Below are positions 1 to 7,107 of a DNA stretch of 64,000 nt, piece by piece. A model generated the notes under the pieces. That model worked only from the letters and a program-made list of their open reading frames with translations, ran no database searches and was not told the origin of the DNA. Within the stretch, counting starts at the first letter, position 1, and the number at the start of each line of letters is the position of its first letter. Origin of the DNA: Pseudomonas viridiflava. Lineage in GTDB: Bacteria > Pseudomonadota > Gammaproteobacteria > Pseudomonadales > Pseudomonadaceae. The position numbers and the translations under genes were made by a program. Location: contig NZ_UUIS01000066.1 in assembly GCF_900589395.1 (NCBI RefSeq), positions 1-64,000 on the forward strand. Reading direction: 5' to 3'.

Positions 1-147
1 GTTGAGGAAAACGAAAAGTACCGGGTCGAACACGGCAACCTTGATATCCAGTTCGACCAGAGCAGCCAGTCCGTCGATGGATTTTCGAAAGTCCACAGGT
101 TTGGGGTAGAGGTACACTTTTTCGACTTTGGCGTCGGGTCGCATCAT
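1..147 (-). CDS. tnpB: IS66-family Orf2 (TnpB), cut by the window edge
   Basis: The minus strand stays open from an ATG at 147 (or the adjacent ATG at 144) to base 1. It encodes about 49 N-terminal residues with the sequence VYLYPKPVDFRKSIDGLAAL, which is typical of the small accessory Orf2 protein of IS66-type insertion sequences. In this family Orf2 is encoded upstream of the large DDE transposase and is needed for transposition. The rest of the element lies to the left of the window. An 8-bp inverted repeat (GGGCTCC/GGGAGCCC, about 154-180) sits just upstream of the start. Family assignment is fairly secure, but the intactness of the IS cannot be judged. Confidence 0.8.
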   Translation of the reverse strand, partial: MMRPDAKVEKVYLYPKPVDFRKSIDGLAALVELDIKVAVFDPVLFVFLN

Positions 148-561
148 GATCGATGGGCTCCTGAGAGAATCGGGAGCCCAGCATCTGGCATTAGCTTAGT
201 GCTTTGAATGTGGGGTTAATGGAGCGGTTACATAGTTTTTTTCAAGAAGTTTGCGCGTGAAGGATTTCCAGCATGCCCGCATCACAAAGCGTTTACGAAC
301 GCTCTGGCCATAGTGGGAATCGATCGAGAATCTGGTTTCCCTGAGCAATAGATGGATAATCCACGCGATGATGATCGTTGATACTGCACGGAGATCTGTG
401 GAGTGTGTACTCGGACCCTGCCTGGCGTGATCTGCCGTAACGCTTTGGCCATGCTCTGAGGCGTATTCGAGGCGATCTGAAACCAACCGCAGCAATCACT
501 ACCCTCAATATACAGCATCAGGTACTCGCCCAGGCTTACGCAAGGGCTAGGTTGCTCATAA
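148..561. other. Stretch without a supported gene
   Basis: Several short overlapping open frames of 70-100 codons occur on the minus strand, but none has a recognisable domain, convincing ribosome binding site or consistent codon use. The stretch lies between the IS66 edge and the first AT-rich plasmid genes. It is most simply read as decayed mobile-element sequence. Confidence 0.5.
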
Positions 562-1065
562 CTACGGTTGTGTATTCATCAACGATACGGATAAATACTT
601 TGTATTTTTGAGTTCGTCGTACTGGATTTCTATAAATGCTTCGGGATGAATTTCCAGGGCAAGTTGAAATGTATCCCAGAAAAATATATCTGTACCTAAC
701 AGCTCTTCTTTGGTCGCACTGTGTATAGGCCTTCCAAGTACTTCTTGAGAAACTTCTTGATTTTTTAGCTTATTCAAAGGATCTGGAAGTATTTCAAAGT
801 ATGAAAAACTGTTTGGTTTTTTTTGGTCAACAGAAAAATGAATCATTTCTAGTCTGTAGCTTTCTTTGTTAAAGACAAGCTCCATGCCTTGCATCAATTC
901 CACCTCCAAGGTGTTAGCTTCATCATAAAGAGACGTTGGAGGAGGACAGCTCAGTATTTTTCTTTCAGTCAGGTCCTGAAAAGTTGATCCGAGATTTTCA
1001 AATAATGCTTTAAATTTCGCTGTATCCATCTTCTTCTCGGATTCAACCTTTGATATGTTATTCAT
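562..1065 (-). CDS. Hypothetical protein resembling the DUF6392 (pyocin-immunity-like) family
   Basis: This encodes 167 residues from the first ATG. An internal ATG (residue 13, starting MDTAKFKALF) is preceded by GAGAAGAAG and may be the true start. No signal peptide or membrane segment is visible. The pattern of an N-terminal short helix, a PPPTSLYD turn, a hydrophobic 'ELVF' strand and a central ILPDPL motif recalls DUF6392 proteins, some of which sit beside S-type pyocins. No bacteriocin gene is adjacent here, so an immunity role is only a guess. The gene is AT-rich compared with the transfer region, as is the XRE gene upstream of it on the same strand, and both look recently acquired. 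The family call is made from memory and is tentative. Confidence 0.5.
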   Translation of the reverse strand: MNNISKVESEKKMDTAKFKALFENLGSTFQDLTERKILSCPPPTSLYDEANTLEVELMQGMELVFNKESYRLEMIHFSVDQKKPNSFSYFEILPDPLNKLKNQEVSQEVLGRPIHSATKEELLGTDIFFWDTFQLALEIHPEAFIEIQYDELKNTKYLSVSLMNTQP

Positions 1066-1124
1066 AAGGGGCGCGATCCATGCTTGGCCATCAAGGCTTT
1101 GTAAGTTTTTTGTATTCTTGATGA

Positions 1125-1472
1125 TTAGTATTTTAGAAGCTTTCTGAACCTACTTGCTTGGTTCACAATGTCTTGGAGAGCAATAGGGTCATCTATGTCA
1201 TACGCTAAATCTACGATTTTAGCACGCAAGTCAAGAATAACCTGCCTGCTGATTTCTACCTCTCCAGGCAGAAAATCCATAGGGCTTACCTTAAACAAGA
1301 TTGCCAGCTTAACCAGTTGTTCCCCATCAGGTGCATATTCGCCACGTTCATATCGGCTTAACGTGGTGACGTCGCAGCCTATCGCTTCAGCGACAGCCTC
1401 CTGGTTCAGGCGCTCTTTTTTTCTAAAGGTCTTGATTCGTAAACCGATCAGCTTACGGATTGATGAGGTCAT
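1125..1472 (-). CDS. XRE-family helix-turn-helix transcriptional regulator
   Basis: This encodes 115 residues from the ATG at 1472; a TTG four codons upstream is possible but less likely. Residues about 10-65 form a Cro/CI-type HTH. The region RIKTFRKKERLNQEAVAEAI is followed by a recognition-helix segment ending in TLSRYERGE, with the usual tail PDGEQLVKLAILF. The C-terminal 45 residues are a short helical, probably dimerising, region with no enzymatic motif. The gene is divergent from the NusG-like gene and the pilus/transfer operon. The 260-bp gap between them holds four ATGCAAA motifs and a good sigma70 promoter, so it is a candidate repressor of itself and of the transfer operon. Family is certain; target is inferred. 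Confidence 0.85.
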   Translation of the reverse strand: MTSSIRKLIGLRIKTFRKKERLNQEAVAEAIGCDVTTLSRYERGEYAPDGEQLVKLAILFKVSPMDFLPGEVEISRQVILDLRAKIVDLAYDIDDPIALQDIVNQASRFRKLLKY

Positions 1473-1506
1473 CTGGACGCCCAAAGCCCTGTATTTTCAG
1501 AGATTT

Positions 1507-1573
1507 ATGCAAATTTAGAAGCTCATTAATGCAAAAAATGCAAAATTGATTGATTAGGTCCTAAGCTTTGCAT
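1507..1573. promoter_or_regulatory. Cluster of ATGCAAA motifs, candidate XRE operator
   Basis: ATGCAAA occurs at 1507-1513, 1529-1535 and 1538-1544, and in inverted orientation (TTTGCAT) at 1567-1573. All four fall within 70 bp immediately upstream of the XRE gene and before the rightward promoter. Repeated short sites in the divergent intergenic region are what an autoregulating XRE repressor would use. Assignment to this regulator is an inference. Confidence 0.4.
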
Positions 1574-1592
1574 AAAATTGTTAGGTGGCTAC

Positions 1593-1622
1593 TTGATACC
1601 GCGCAGCATAGTACTGTATAAA
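1593..1622 (+). promoter_or_regulatory. Sigma70-type promoter for the NusG-like gene and transfer operon
   Basis: TTGATA (1593-1598) and TATAAA (1617-1622) are separated by 18 bp and point right toward the NusG-like gene at 1734. The predicted start is near 1629, leaving a leader of about 105 nt. No strong terminator was seen between here and pilL, so the promoter could feed the pilus genes. It lies just downstream of the ATGCAAA cluster. Confidence 0.5.
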
Positions 1623-1733
1623 TAATCAGTGTTTCTCATAGGGACCACTCTGGCTCCATAGGGATTAATCGATCGAAACGGATGCGGACCTGGCGCGTTC
1701 ATGGCGGAGCCTGCCTGCTAGAGGAAGAAACCT

Positions 1734-2267
1734 ATGCCAAATTGGTATCTTATTACCCACAATTATCAGGCCCATCAGCAGGTAAGTGACAGGCTTGATG
1801 CGCTAGGGGTTGAGATCTATTCCCCTGCAAAATATACCGTCAAACGTCGTTCAGACAGCTCTGGTGTCCGCACAACGCGGACCCAGCTCTTCCCCGGCTA
1901 CATCTTCCTGAGACTGGATCCTGAACACGTTCACCACTCAGTAGTCGCAAACCTTCCGGGTGTTAAGGAATTTGTTAGGTTCGGAGCAGAAATCTGCACC
2001 GTGTCCGATAGCCTCATTGAGGCTCTGCGACAATCCTTGCACCTATGCAGTAACAAAAAAATCACTCAGATTGAGTTCAGTAATGTTTCTATTGAACTGG
2101 TTCAGGCTCTCGAAGTAATTGCGCAAATCGATTCAAGCTCTGCCAGGCAGGCAGCATTTTTAAGTCTTTTGCAAAAAGATATTGAAATAAAAAATGGACT
2201 TAAAAGTAAAAATTCTTGCGTGGCTGTTATAACCGAAAAAACATTTATCAATGACTTGATAAACTAG
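1734..2267 (+). CDS. NusG/RfaH-like transcription antitermination factor (ActX/TraB type)
   Basis: This encodes 177 residues with the NusG N-terminal (NGN) domain. It opens with the hallmark MPNWYLITHNYQAHQQVSDRL and continues with the FPGYIFLRL and LPGVKEFVRFG strands, all in the first 105 residues. The C-terminal 70 residues are not an obvious KOW domain. Specialised NusG paralogues of this kind (RfaH, ActX of R6K and related plasmids, and, as I recall, TraB of IncI1 plasmids) let RNA polymerase read through long operons. Its place as first gene before a roughly 40-kb pil/tra array fits that job. AGAGGAAG lies 6 bases before the ATG. I saw no exact ops element in the leader. Family call is strong; the operon target is inferred. 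Confidence 0.85.
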   Translation: MPNWYLITHNYQAHQQVSDRLDALGVEIYSPAKYTVKRRSDSSGVRTTRTQLFPGYIFLRLDPEHVHHSVVANLPGVKEFVRFGAEICTVSDSLIEALRQSLHLCSNKKITQIEFSNVSIELVQALEVIAQIDSSSARQAAFLSLLQKDIEIKNGLKSKNSCVAVITEKTFINDLIN

Positions 2268-2337
2268 GTGTTATTTTAAATAATCATCAATTGCTTCCGA
2301 ATAGTGGCAGTTGATTCTTTTTGCGCGGAGAAAAATC

Positions 2338-2565
2338 TTGAGCCATGACAAACCACTAGTCCAAAAAAGAAATGTAAGTGTCTTATATATTGGCTCCGCG
2401 CGGTACGATAGTCTGTGTGAGTCAGCCATTCATGTGAGCTATAAGAGCAGGCGGCAAATAAAAACATCCCAATTAGCGCAGTACATAATTGATAACTTTA
2501 TGGATCAGGCTATCGAAAAGCTATTAGAAGACCTGAAGGCGCAAGAGTTTCTCCAGTCGACGTAG
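2338..2565 (+). CDS. Small conserved-looking protein of unknown function (TraC-position gene)
   Basis: No ATG opens this frame. The best start is TTG 2338, preceded by GGAG at 2327-2330 with a 7-base gap; another TTG exists at 2311 but has no Shine-Dalgarno sequence. The 75-residue product has a beta-rich first half (NVSVLYIGSARYDSL) and a helical, acidic second half ending in KLLEDLKAQEF. There is no signal peptide or membrane segment. I do not recognise the family. The gene lies between the NusG-like factor and pilL, where IncI1 plasmids carry the small regulatory gene traC, so a regulatory role is plausible but not shown. Confidence 0.5.
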   Translation: MSHDKPLVQKRNVSVLYIGSARYDSLCESAIHVSYKSRRQIKTSQLAQYIIDNFMDQAIEKLLEDLKAQEFLQST

Positions 2566-2699
2566 TGATGGTTTCATCCTGATAAATTATCAGTAAGCTT
2601 CGGGTTAAGTAATCACTGAACCCTCAGTTACAAATCCCCTCCAGATTCATGTACATCCAATCCTAAATACTTTCATATCGGCGCTGCTGAGAGGCACCT

Positions 2700-3458
2700 A
2701 TGCGAAATCCCCTGCTGCTTGCTGCAGCTGTTGCACTCGTTTCAGGCTGTAAAACAGCCCCTCCCCCCACGCAGGTGCCTGCCGAACAATGGATTGATGA
2801 GCAGATTGCGTTCAGCGCATCCACGCTCAGCCAAGCCCAGCTGCGCTTGCACCAGACCAACCCGTCCCCTGTCCCTGCAGCTCCTGCAGCTGTGCCGGTA
2901 GGCTCTATGCCGGTCAAGCCTCTTGCAGCCGTGGCCGTGCCCGTCCAGGGCGCTGTTGCTTCGATACCTGTTGCGCCGCCTGCGCCCAAGGCTGTGGTGG
3001 CCAAGCCCGTGGTGGCCTCCCCTATGCCCGCCGCCAAGATTGTTGCCGTTGCAGCAACGCGAGAACCGGCAATCACGGTCACCGCCTCGGCTTTCGGTGC
3101 CAATGCGGTGCCCCTGCAGCCTGGCAAAGCGATGCCCATCACGCCCGTGCCGCCTGTAGTGGTCGCCAAGGTGACACCACCGCCCAAGCCGGCCCCAGAG
3201 CAATGGGTCATTGCTGCCTCTGATGCGACGCTACGCCGAGCGTTAAACAAGTGGGCCGTCAAAGCAGGCTGGCAGCTGGTCTGGGAAGCTTCGGTCGATG
3301 TGCCAATTAATGTCACGGCCAGCTTCGAAGGCGACTTCCGCACCGCGGTCAAGCGCCTGTTCCAGTCGCTCTCCGCGGCTGATGTAAACCTCAACGGCAT
3401 GCTCTATGCCGGCAACAGAGTCCTGCGCGTTACCGAATCCGGTCGTCGCGCTCAGTAA
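2700..3458 (+). CDS. pilL: PilL-like pilus lipoprotein with TcpQ-type C-terminal domain
   Basis: This encodes 252 residues. A lipoprotein signal ends at LVSGC (Cys17). A low-complexity Ala/Pro/Val-rich linker spans roughly residues 60-160. The C-terminal domain (about 165-250) reads as a TcpQ/PilL module: ATLRRALNKWAVKAGWQLVW, then a TASFEGDF strand. Such proteins assist the outer-membrane secretin in type IVB pili. It is the first pil gene, with GAGAGG before the ATG, and lies 27 bp before pilN. R64 has pilM between pilL and pilN; here it is missing. The Pro/Ala linker is a likely periplasm-spanning spacer. Confidence 0.85.
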   Translation: MRNPLLLAAAVALVSGCKTAPPPTQVPAEQWIDEQIAFSASTLSQAQLRLHQTNPSPVPAAPAAVPVGSMPVKPLAAVAVPVQGAVASIPVAPPAPKAVVAKPVVASPMPAAKIVAVAATREPAITVTASAFGANAVPLQPGKAMPITPVPPVVVAKVTPPPKPAPEQWVIAASDATLRRALNKWAVKAGWQLVWEASVDVPINVTASFEGDFRTAVKRLFQSLSAADVNLNGMLYAGNRVLRVTESGRRAQ

Positions 3459-3485
3459 CTCCCATCCCTTCCTGGAGTAAACCCC

Positions 3486-5240
3486 ATGACTTCGTACTTG
3501 AAACGAAGCATTGCCGTGGCCGTCGCCCTGGCATTGGCCGGGTGCGGCACGGTGAGCGAGCGCGACGGTATTCGCGGTGCCTCAGCCGACGGCAACAAGA
3601 AAGTGCAGGACAGCTTGACCCAGGTGCGCCTGGAAGATCAGCAGCGTGGGGCGGCGGTGCGTGAATTCGATGGCGTGTGGCTGGGTGGCAAGACCGTCAA
3701 GGTGTCGCGTGATGCTGAGCTGCCGGCTGTGTTCAGCCACCCTATCCGCTTCAGCTTCCCTGACCAGCCGACCCTGACGGTGATTGCGGATCGCATCAGC
3801 AAGATCACCAGTTTATCCGTGCGAGTAAGCCCCGATGCCCTGGTGCCGATTGATGTGTTTTCAGCCCAGCGCATGGGGGCATCAGGTGGTGGTTCTGCCA
3901 TGGCTACCCCCTCCCCGATGGCCATGAGCGTGCCCATGAGTGGCCCGATCGGCCAGTCGGTGCCCAGCCTGGCTTCGTTGACCGGTATGGAAGGCAGTGG
4001 CATGGCCGGCATGAGCACCGGCTACGTAACACCACGCTTCTTCCTGGACCAAGCCAGCCCCTTTGGCGGCACGCTCAGTGAGCTGCTTGATCAAATCTCC
4101 GGCAAGTACGGTGTAGGTTGGGACTACAAGGACGGCGTGGTGCTGATTTCGCGCCTAGTCACCCGGACCTACCAGATCGCGACCATCACCGACACCAATG
4201 AGGTCAACAGCACCATTGCCAAGACCTCATCCTCGGGCGGCAATGACAGCGGCGGTGGCAGCAGCAGTGGTGGTACTACCCAGGCCGGCAGTGTTGAGTC
4301 CTCGGCCGATGTGTCAGCCAAGATGGCCGCGACGGTCGATGTGGTGGCCAGCCTGAAAACGGCTATCGAAGGCGCCTTGACCCCCAATGGCGTAGGCAAG
4401 CTGTCTATTTCGGCTTCAGGCGTTGTGACCGTCACCGATACCCGCGAGGTGCAAGAGCAGGTTGAGGAACTGATTAACGCCGAGAACAGGTCGGTCGGTC
4501 GCCAGGTGCGCATGCGCATGCAAATCGTCGACCTGACATCCACGACCAACAATGACATGGGCGTGAACTGGGCCTGGCTGATCAATGATGCTGCAGCCAA
4601 GTGGAACGTGCGGTTCTTTTCCCCAGCCGGCCTGCCAGGTGGCTCATCAGGATTTGGCCAGCTCGGTGTGATCCGCAACGGCGACACCTCGACCACCAGC
4701 ACCTTTCTGCAGGCGCTGGCCACCGTGGGCAAGGTCAACATCCGCAAGGATGAAACGTACTCGATGATGAACAACCGGCCTCTGTCGGTGGCAAACACCG
4801 AAAACTTCATCTACCCGGCTCGATCGTCGTCAGCGTCGAACAACAACACCAACAGCACCACTGTGGTGCCGGGTGTGGATCCTGGGCAGTTGACCACCGG
4901 CACATTCCTGAACATGCGCTCATCCATCCAGCCCAATGGCTCGGTGATTGTGCAGTTCTCGATGGACGCCTCGATGCGCGGCGATACGGTGACCTTCGTC
5001 AACAACGGCGTCACCCTGCAGTACCCCCAATCGACCGCTAACCAGTACCAGATCTACACATCAATCGTGAACGGCGAGACAGCAGTGCTGGCCGGGGTGG
5101 AGAACACCCAGCAACAGGCCACCGACAAGTCGTTTGACGGCAAGCTGACCCCGCTGCTCGGCGGTGGCATTGCCACCTCGACCTCGCGCCGCGCCGTCCT
5201 GGTACTGCTCACCCCACAGATTGTGGAAGGGGTGAACTGA
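3486..5240 (+). CDS. pilN: PilN, outer-membrane secretin of the type IVB pilus
   Basis: This encodes 584 residues. A lipoprotein signal ends at LALAGC (Cys20). The N-terminal half carries secretin-associated domains (PAVFSHPIRF, then LSELLDQISGKYGVGWDYKD). A Ser/Gly-rich loop at about residues 245-270 precedes the conserved C-terminal secretin domain, where NDMGVNWAW and the near-terminal GGIATSTSRRAVLVLLTPQI match the family ending. The product should form the ring through which the conjugative thin pilus crosses the outer membrane. Its TGA overlaps the ATG of pilO, so translation is probably coupled. Assignment is supported by homology to R64 PilN and by order. Confidence 0.93.
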   Translation: MTSYLKRSIAVAVALALAGCGTVSERDGIRGASADGNKKVQDSLTQVRLEDQQRGAAVREFDGVWLGGKTVKVSRDAELPAVFSHPIRFSFPDQPTLTVIADRISKITSLSVRVSPDALVPIDVFSAQRMGASGGGSAMATPSPMAMSVPMSGPIGQSVPSLASLTGMEGSGMAGMSTGYVTPRFFLDQASPFGGTLSELLDQISGKYGVGWDYKDGVVLISRLVTRTYQIATITDTNEVNSTIAKTSSSGGNDSGGGSSSGGTTQAGSVESSADVSAKMAATVDVVASLKTAIEGALTPNGVGKLSISASGVVTVTDTREVQEQVEELINAENRSVGRQVRMRMQIVDLTSTTNNDMGVNWAWLINDAAAKWNVRFFSPAGLPGGSSGFGQLGVIRNGDTSTTSTFLQALATVGKVNIRKDETYSMMNNRPLSVANTENFIYPARSSSASNNNTNSTTVVPGVDPGQLTTGTFLNMRSSIQPNGSVIVQFSMDASMRGDTVTFVNNGVTLQYPQSTANQYQIYTSIVNGETAVLAGVENTQQQATDKSFDGKLTPLLGGGIATSTSRRAVLVLLTPQIVEGVN

Positions 5241-6535
5241 TGCTCAATCAGGTACAGATTCCGGGCTTCGGCACGGTAGTGATGGGCCTGGACTGGTTGA
5301 CGCTGCCGGGTATGGACGGCAAGCGGGAAGAAATCCGGCAGTTGGGCCGAGGGGTCGATGCGGCCTGGCAGTATGTCTGGGCAGGAAACGGCCAGGTCGA
5401 AGACAGCGTGGCCTTCATTGCTCGTGGCCAGAGTAAGAAACGCCCGGTGGCAGCCGCTGCCCTGATACGTGCGGCTATTGCCGAGGACCTGTACCTGACC
5501 TTGATCGAGGTCGCTGAAGATCAGTTCTGGCTGTTTGCAGTACAGGACAGTGTGCCGATGAAGCGGGCCGACCTGGTCGGTACGATCAGTGAAGTGATGC
5601 TGTTGCTCAAGGACCTGCTCAGTGCCTTTCAGGATCCGACGAAACTGCCTATCTACACCGATCAGCAGGATCGGCTAACGGCCGCCATGTCTTATCCGCT
5701 GGACGTGCGGCCCTTCTCGCTGGAGATCCTCAGCCACTCGATCACCAAGCGCGACATGGCCAAGGCCACGTTCAGCCGCCACACCGCCGTGCCGGTGGTG
5801 CCCATCGTGCTGTGCCTGCTGCTGATCGGCGGTGGCGTAATGTATTACCTGTACCAGGTCGAAGCCGAGGAAACGGCGCGGCGTGATGCGTCGCTGGTTC
5901 GCGAGCGTGCCGTGGCTCAACGCAAGCAGGAGCTGGCCACTGCGGTCGATACGGCGATCAACGCCACGGTGCCGGCACGCGTGTCCATCCCAGCCTACCT
6001 GGAAGCCACGCACGATTTGAAACGCTCACTGGCCGGCTGGAAGCTCACCGGCCTTGAGTGTGCCGGATCGGGCTGCACCCTGACTTACCAGGCGCAAGCC
6101 TTTGCGACCTGGGCCGGCTATCTGGCGGCCAAGCCTGATGACTGGCCTGCCCCGACGTTTGATAGCGATATCGACAAGGTGACCCAGTCCATCGGGGTGG
6201 ATCTGCCCAGCAGTTCCCCGCACACGCTTGAAAGCCTGCCCACGCGCGACACCGTCAACCAGAGCCTGGGCAACCTGGCTCAGGTTTCAAAAATGCTCGG
6301 CCTGGACCTGTCGCTGCCAGCGTCTTGGGCACGGGTTGCCGGCAACGTCGCCATGCCGCTGCCTGAAGAAAACTGGATTCCCATGATCGGCGCTTTCGAC
6401 GCCACAGGCTCGGCTGTGCTGCTGGAGAACCTGGCGACCCGGCTACCGGCCACCAGTGGAGTGTCCAGCGTGAGTTTCAAACTTGATGCCCCCCTGACCT
6501 TCGAATTGAAAGGAGCTGTGTATGCCAATCCCTAA
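5240..6535 (+). CDS. pilO: PilO, inner-membrane pilus assembly protein
   Basis: This encodes 431 residues that begin like R64 PilO, with a cytoplasmic N-terminal domain of about 180 residues (GMDGKREEIRQLGRGVDAAW). One transmembrane helix follows at about 185-203 (VVPIVLCLLLIGGGVMYYLY). The rest is a periplasmic domain with a coiled segment and a CAGSGC pair that could form a disulfide. It belongs to the PilO_2 family of type IVB pilus proteins, thought to link the cytoplasmic ATPase platform to the secretin. It overlaps pilN by one base and pilP by 14 bases. Confidence 0.88.
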   Translation: MLNQVQIPGFGTVVMGLDWLTLPGMDGKREEIRQLGRGVDAAWQYVWAGNGQVEDSVAFIARGQSKKRPVAAAALIRAAIAEDLYLTLIEVAEDQFWLFAVQDSVPMKRADLVGTISEVMLLLKDLLSAFQDPTKLPIYTDQQDRLTAAMSYPLDVRPFSLEILSHSITKRDMAKATFSRHTAVPVVPIVLCLLLIGGGVMYYLYQVEAEETARRDASLVRERAVAQRKQELATAVDTAINATVPARVSIPAYLEATHDLKRSLAGWKLTGLECAGSGCTLTYQAQAFATWAGYLAAKPDDWPAPTFDSDIDKVTQSIGVDLPSSSPHTLESLPTRDTVNQSLGNLAQVSKMLGLDLSLPASWARVAGNVAMPLPEENWIPMIGAFDATGSAVLLENLATRLPATSGVSSVSFKLDAPLTFELKGAVYANP

Positions 6536-7094
6536 AATGGCGTTGTTGCTGTTCTTCCTGCCTTTTGCAGCGCATGCCGATGACCTGGTCCCTATCGATC
6601 ATTCCACCGACACGTTTGGTCGGCTGCTGGACAAGCAGGCCCAGTTGCTGGACTCCGAAATGGACATGCGGATCCGCCAGAACGAAAACCAAGGCTCAGC
6701 CGCTATTCCCAGTAATGCCATTCCACTCCCAGGTGCCAAGCAGGAGGTCAACGACCTGGAACCGACGGTTGAGGCCATCTGGGGCCTGGCCGGGAAAGAG
6801 GTGGCCGAGATCAACTACAAGGGCCGGCGCGTCCCGGTATCGATGCAGGAGCCGTTCATTTCCAAGGTCGACGGCTGGAAGCTGGAGAGCATCAAGCAGT
6901 ACCAGATTGAACTGGTGCGCACCGAGGGCCGCCAGGTGCTGCAGCGCAAAACCATCATGCTGGACTGGGTGGGTGGCCAAGGCAGCCAGGCCATGACTTC
7001 CAGCGGCGTACCTGCGCCAGTATTTGCTCCAGCAACCGCACCCCTTACCCCTGCGATCAATCCTGCAGCGATGAACCCAGCCTCGATGCGCTAG
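6522..7094 (+). CDS. pilP: PilP, periplasmic pilus assembly protein
   Basis: This encodes 190 residues with a cleavable signal peptide (MPIPKMALLLFFLPFAAHA). The product has a heptad-like stretch at about 27-50, then a compact domain with GKEVAEINYKGRRVPVSMQ and VDGWKLESI. The C-terminal tail is Ala/Pro-rich. This fits the PilP family found in type IVB pilus operons, where it probably bridges PilO and the secretin PilN. AAAGGAG lies 7 bases before the ATG, inside the end of pilO. It lies 13 bp before pilQ. Confidence 0.85.
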   Translation: MPIPKMALLLFFLPFAAHADDLVPIDHSTDTFGRLLDKQAQLLDSEMDMRIRQNENQGSAAIPSNAIPLPGAKQEVNDLEPTVEAIWGLAGKEVAEINYKGRRVPVSMQEPFISKVDGWKLESIKQYQIELVRTEGRQVLQRKTIMLDWVGGQGSQAMTSSGVPAPVFAPATAPLTPAINPAAMNPASMR

Positions 7095-7107
7095 CCCAGG
7101 AGTTGCA

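Noticed and set aside
282..518. Overlapping minus-strand frames near the left end
   Set aside because: Several phases are equally open, none with a domain or ribosome binding site; treated as decayed sequence.
1613..1632. LexA-like box (CTGT-N8-TCAG) near the transfer promoter
   Set aside because: The second half-site deviates (TCAG for ACAG) and the sequence is explained by the -10 element.
1629..1733. ops element for the NusG/RfaH-like factor
   Set aside because: No match to GGCGGTAG was seen; only a loose GGCGGAG at about 1703.
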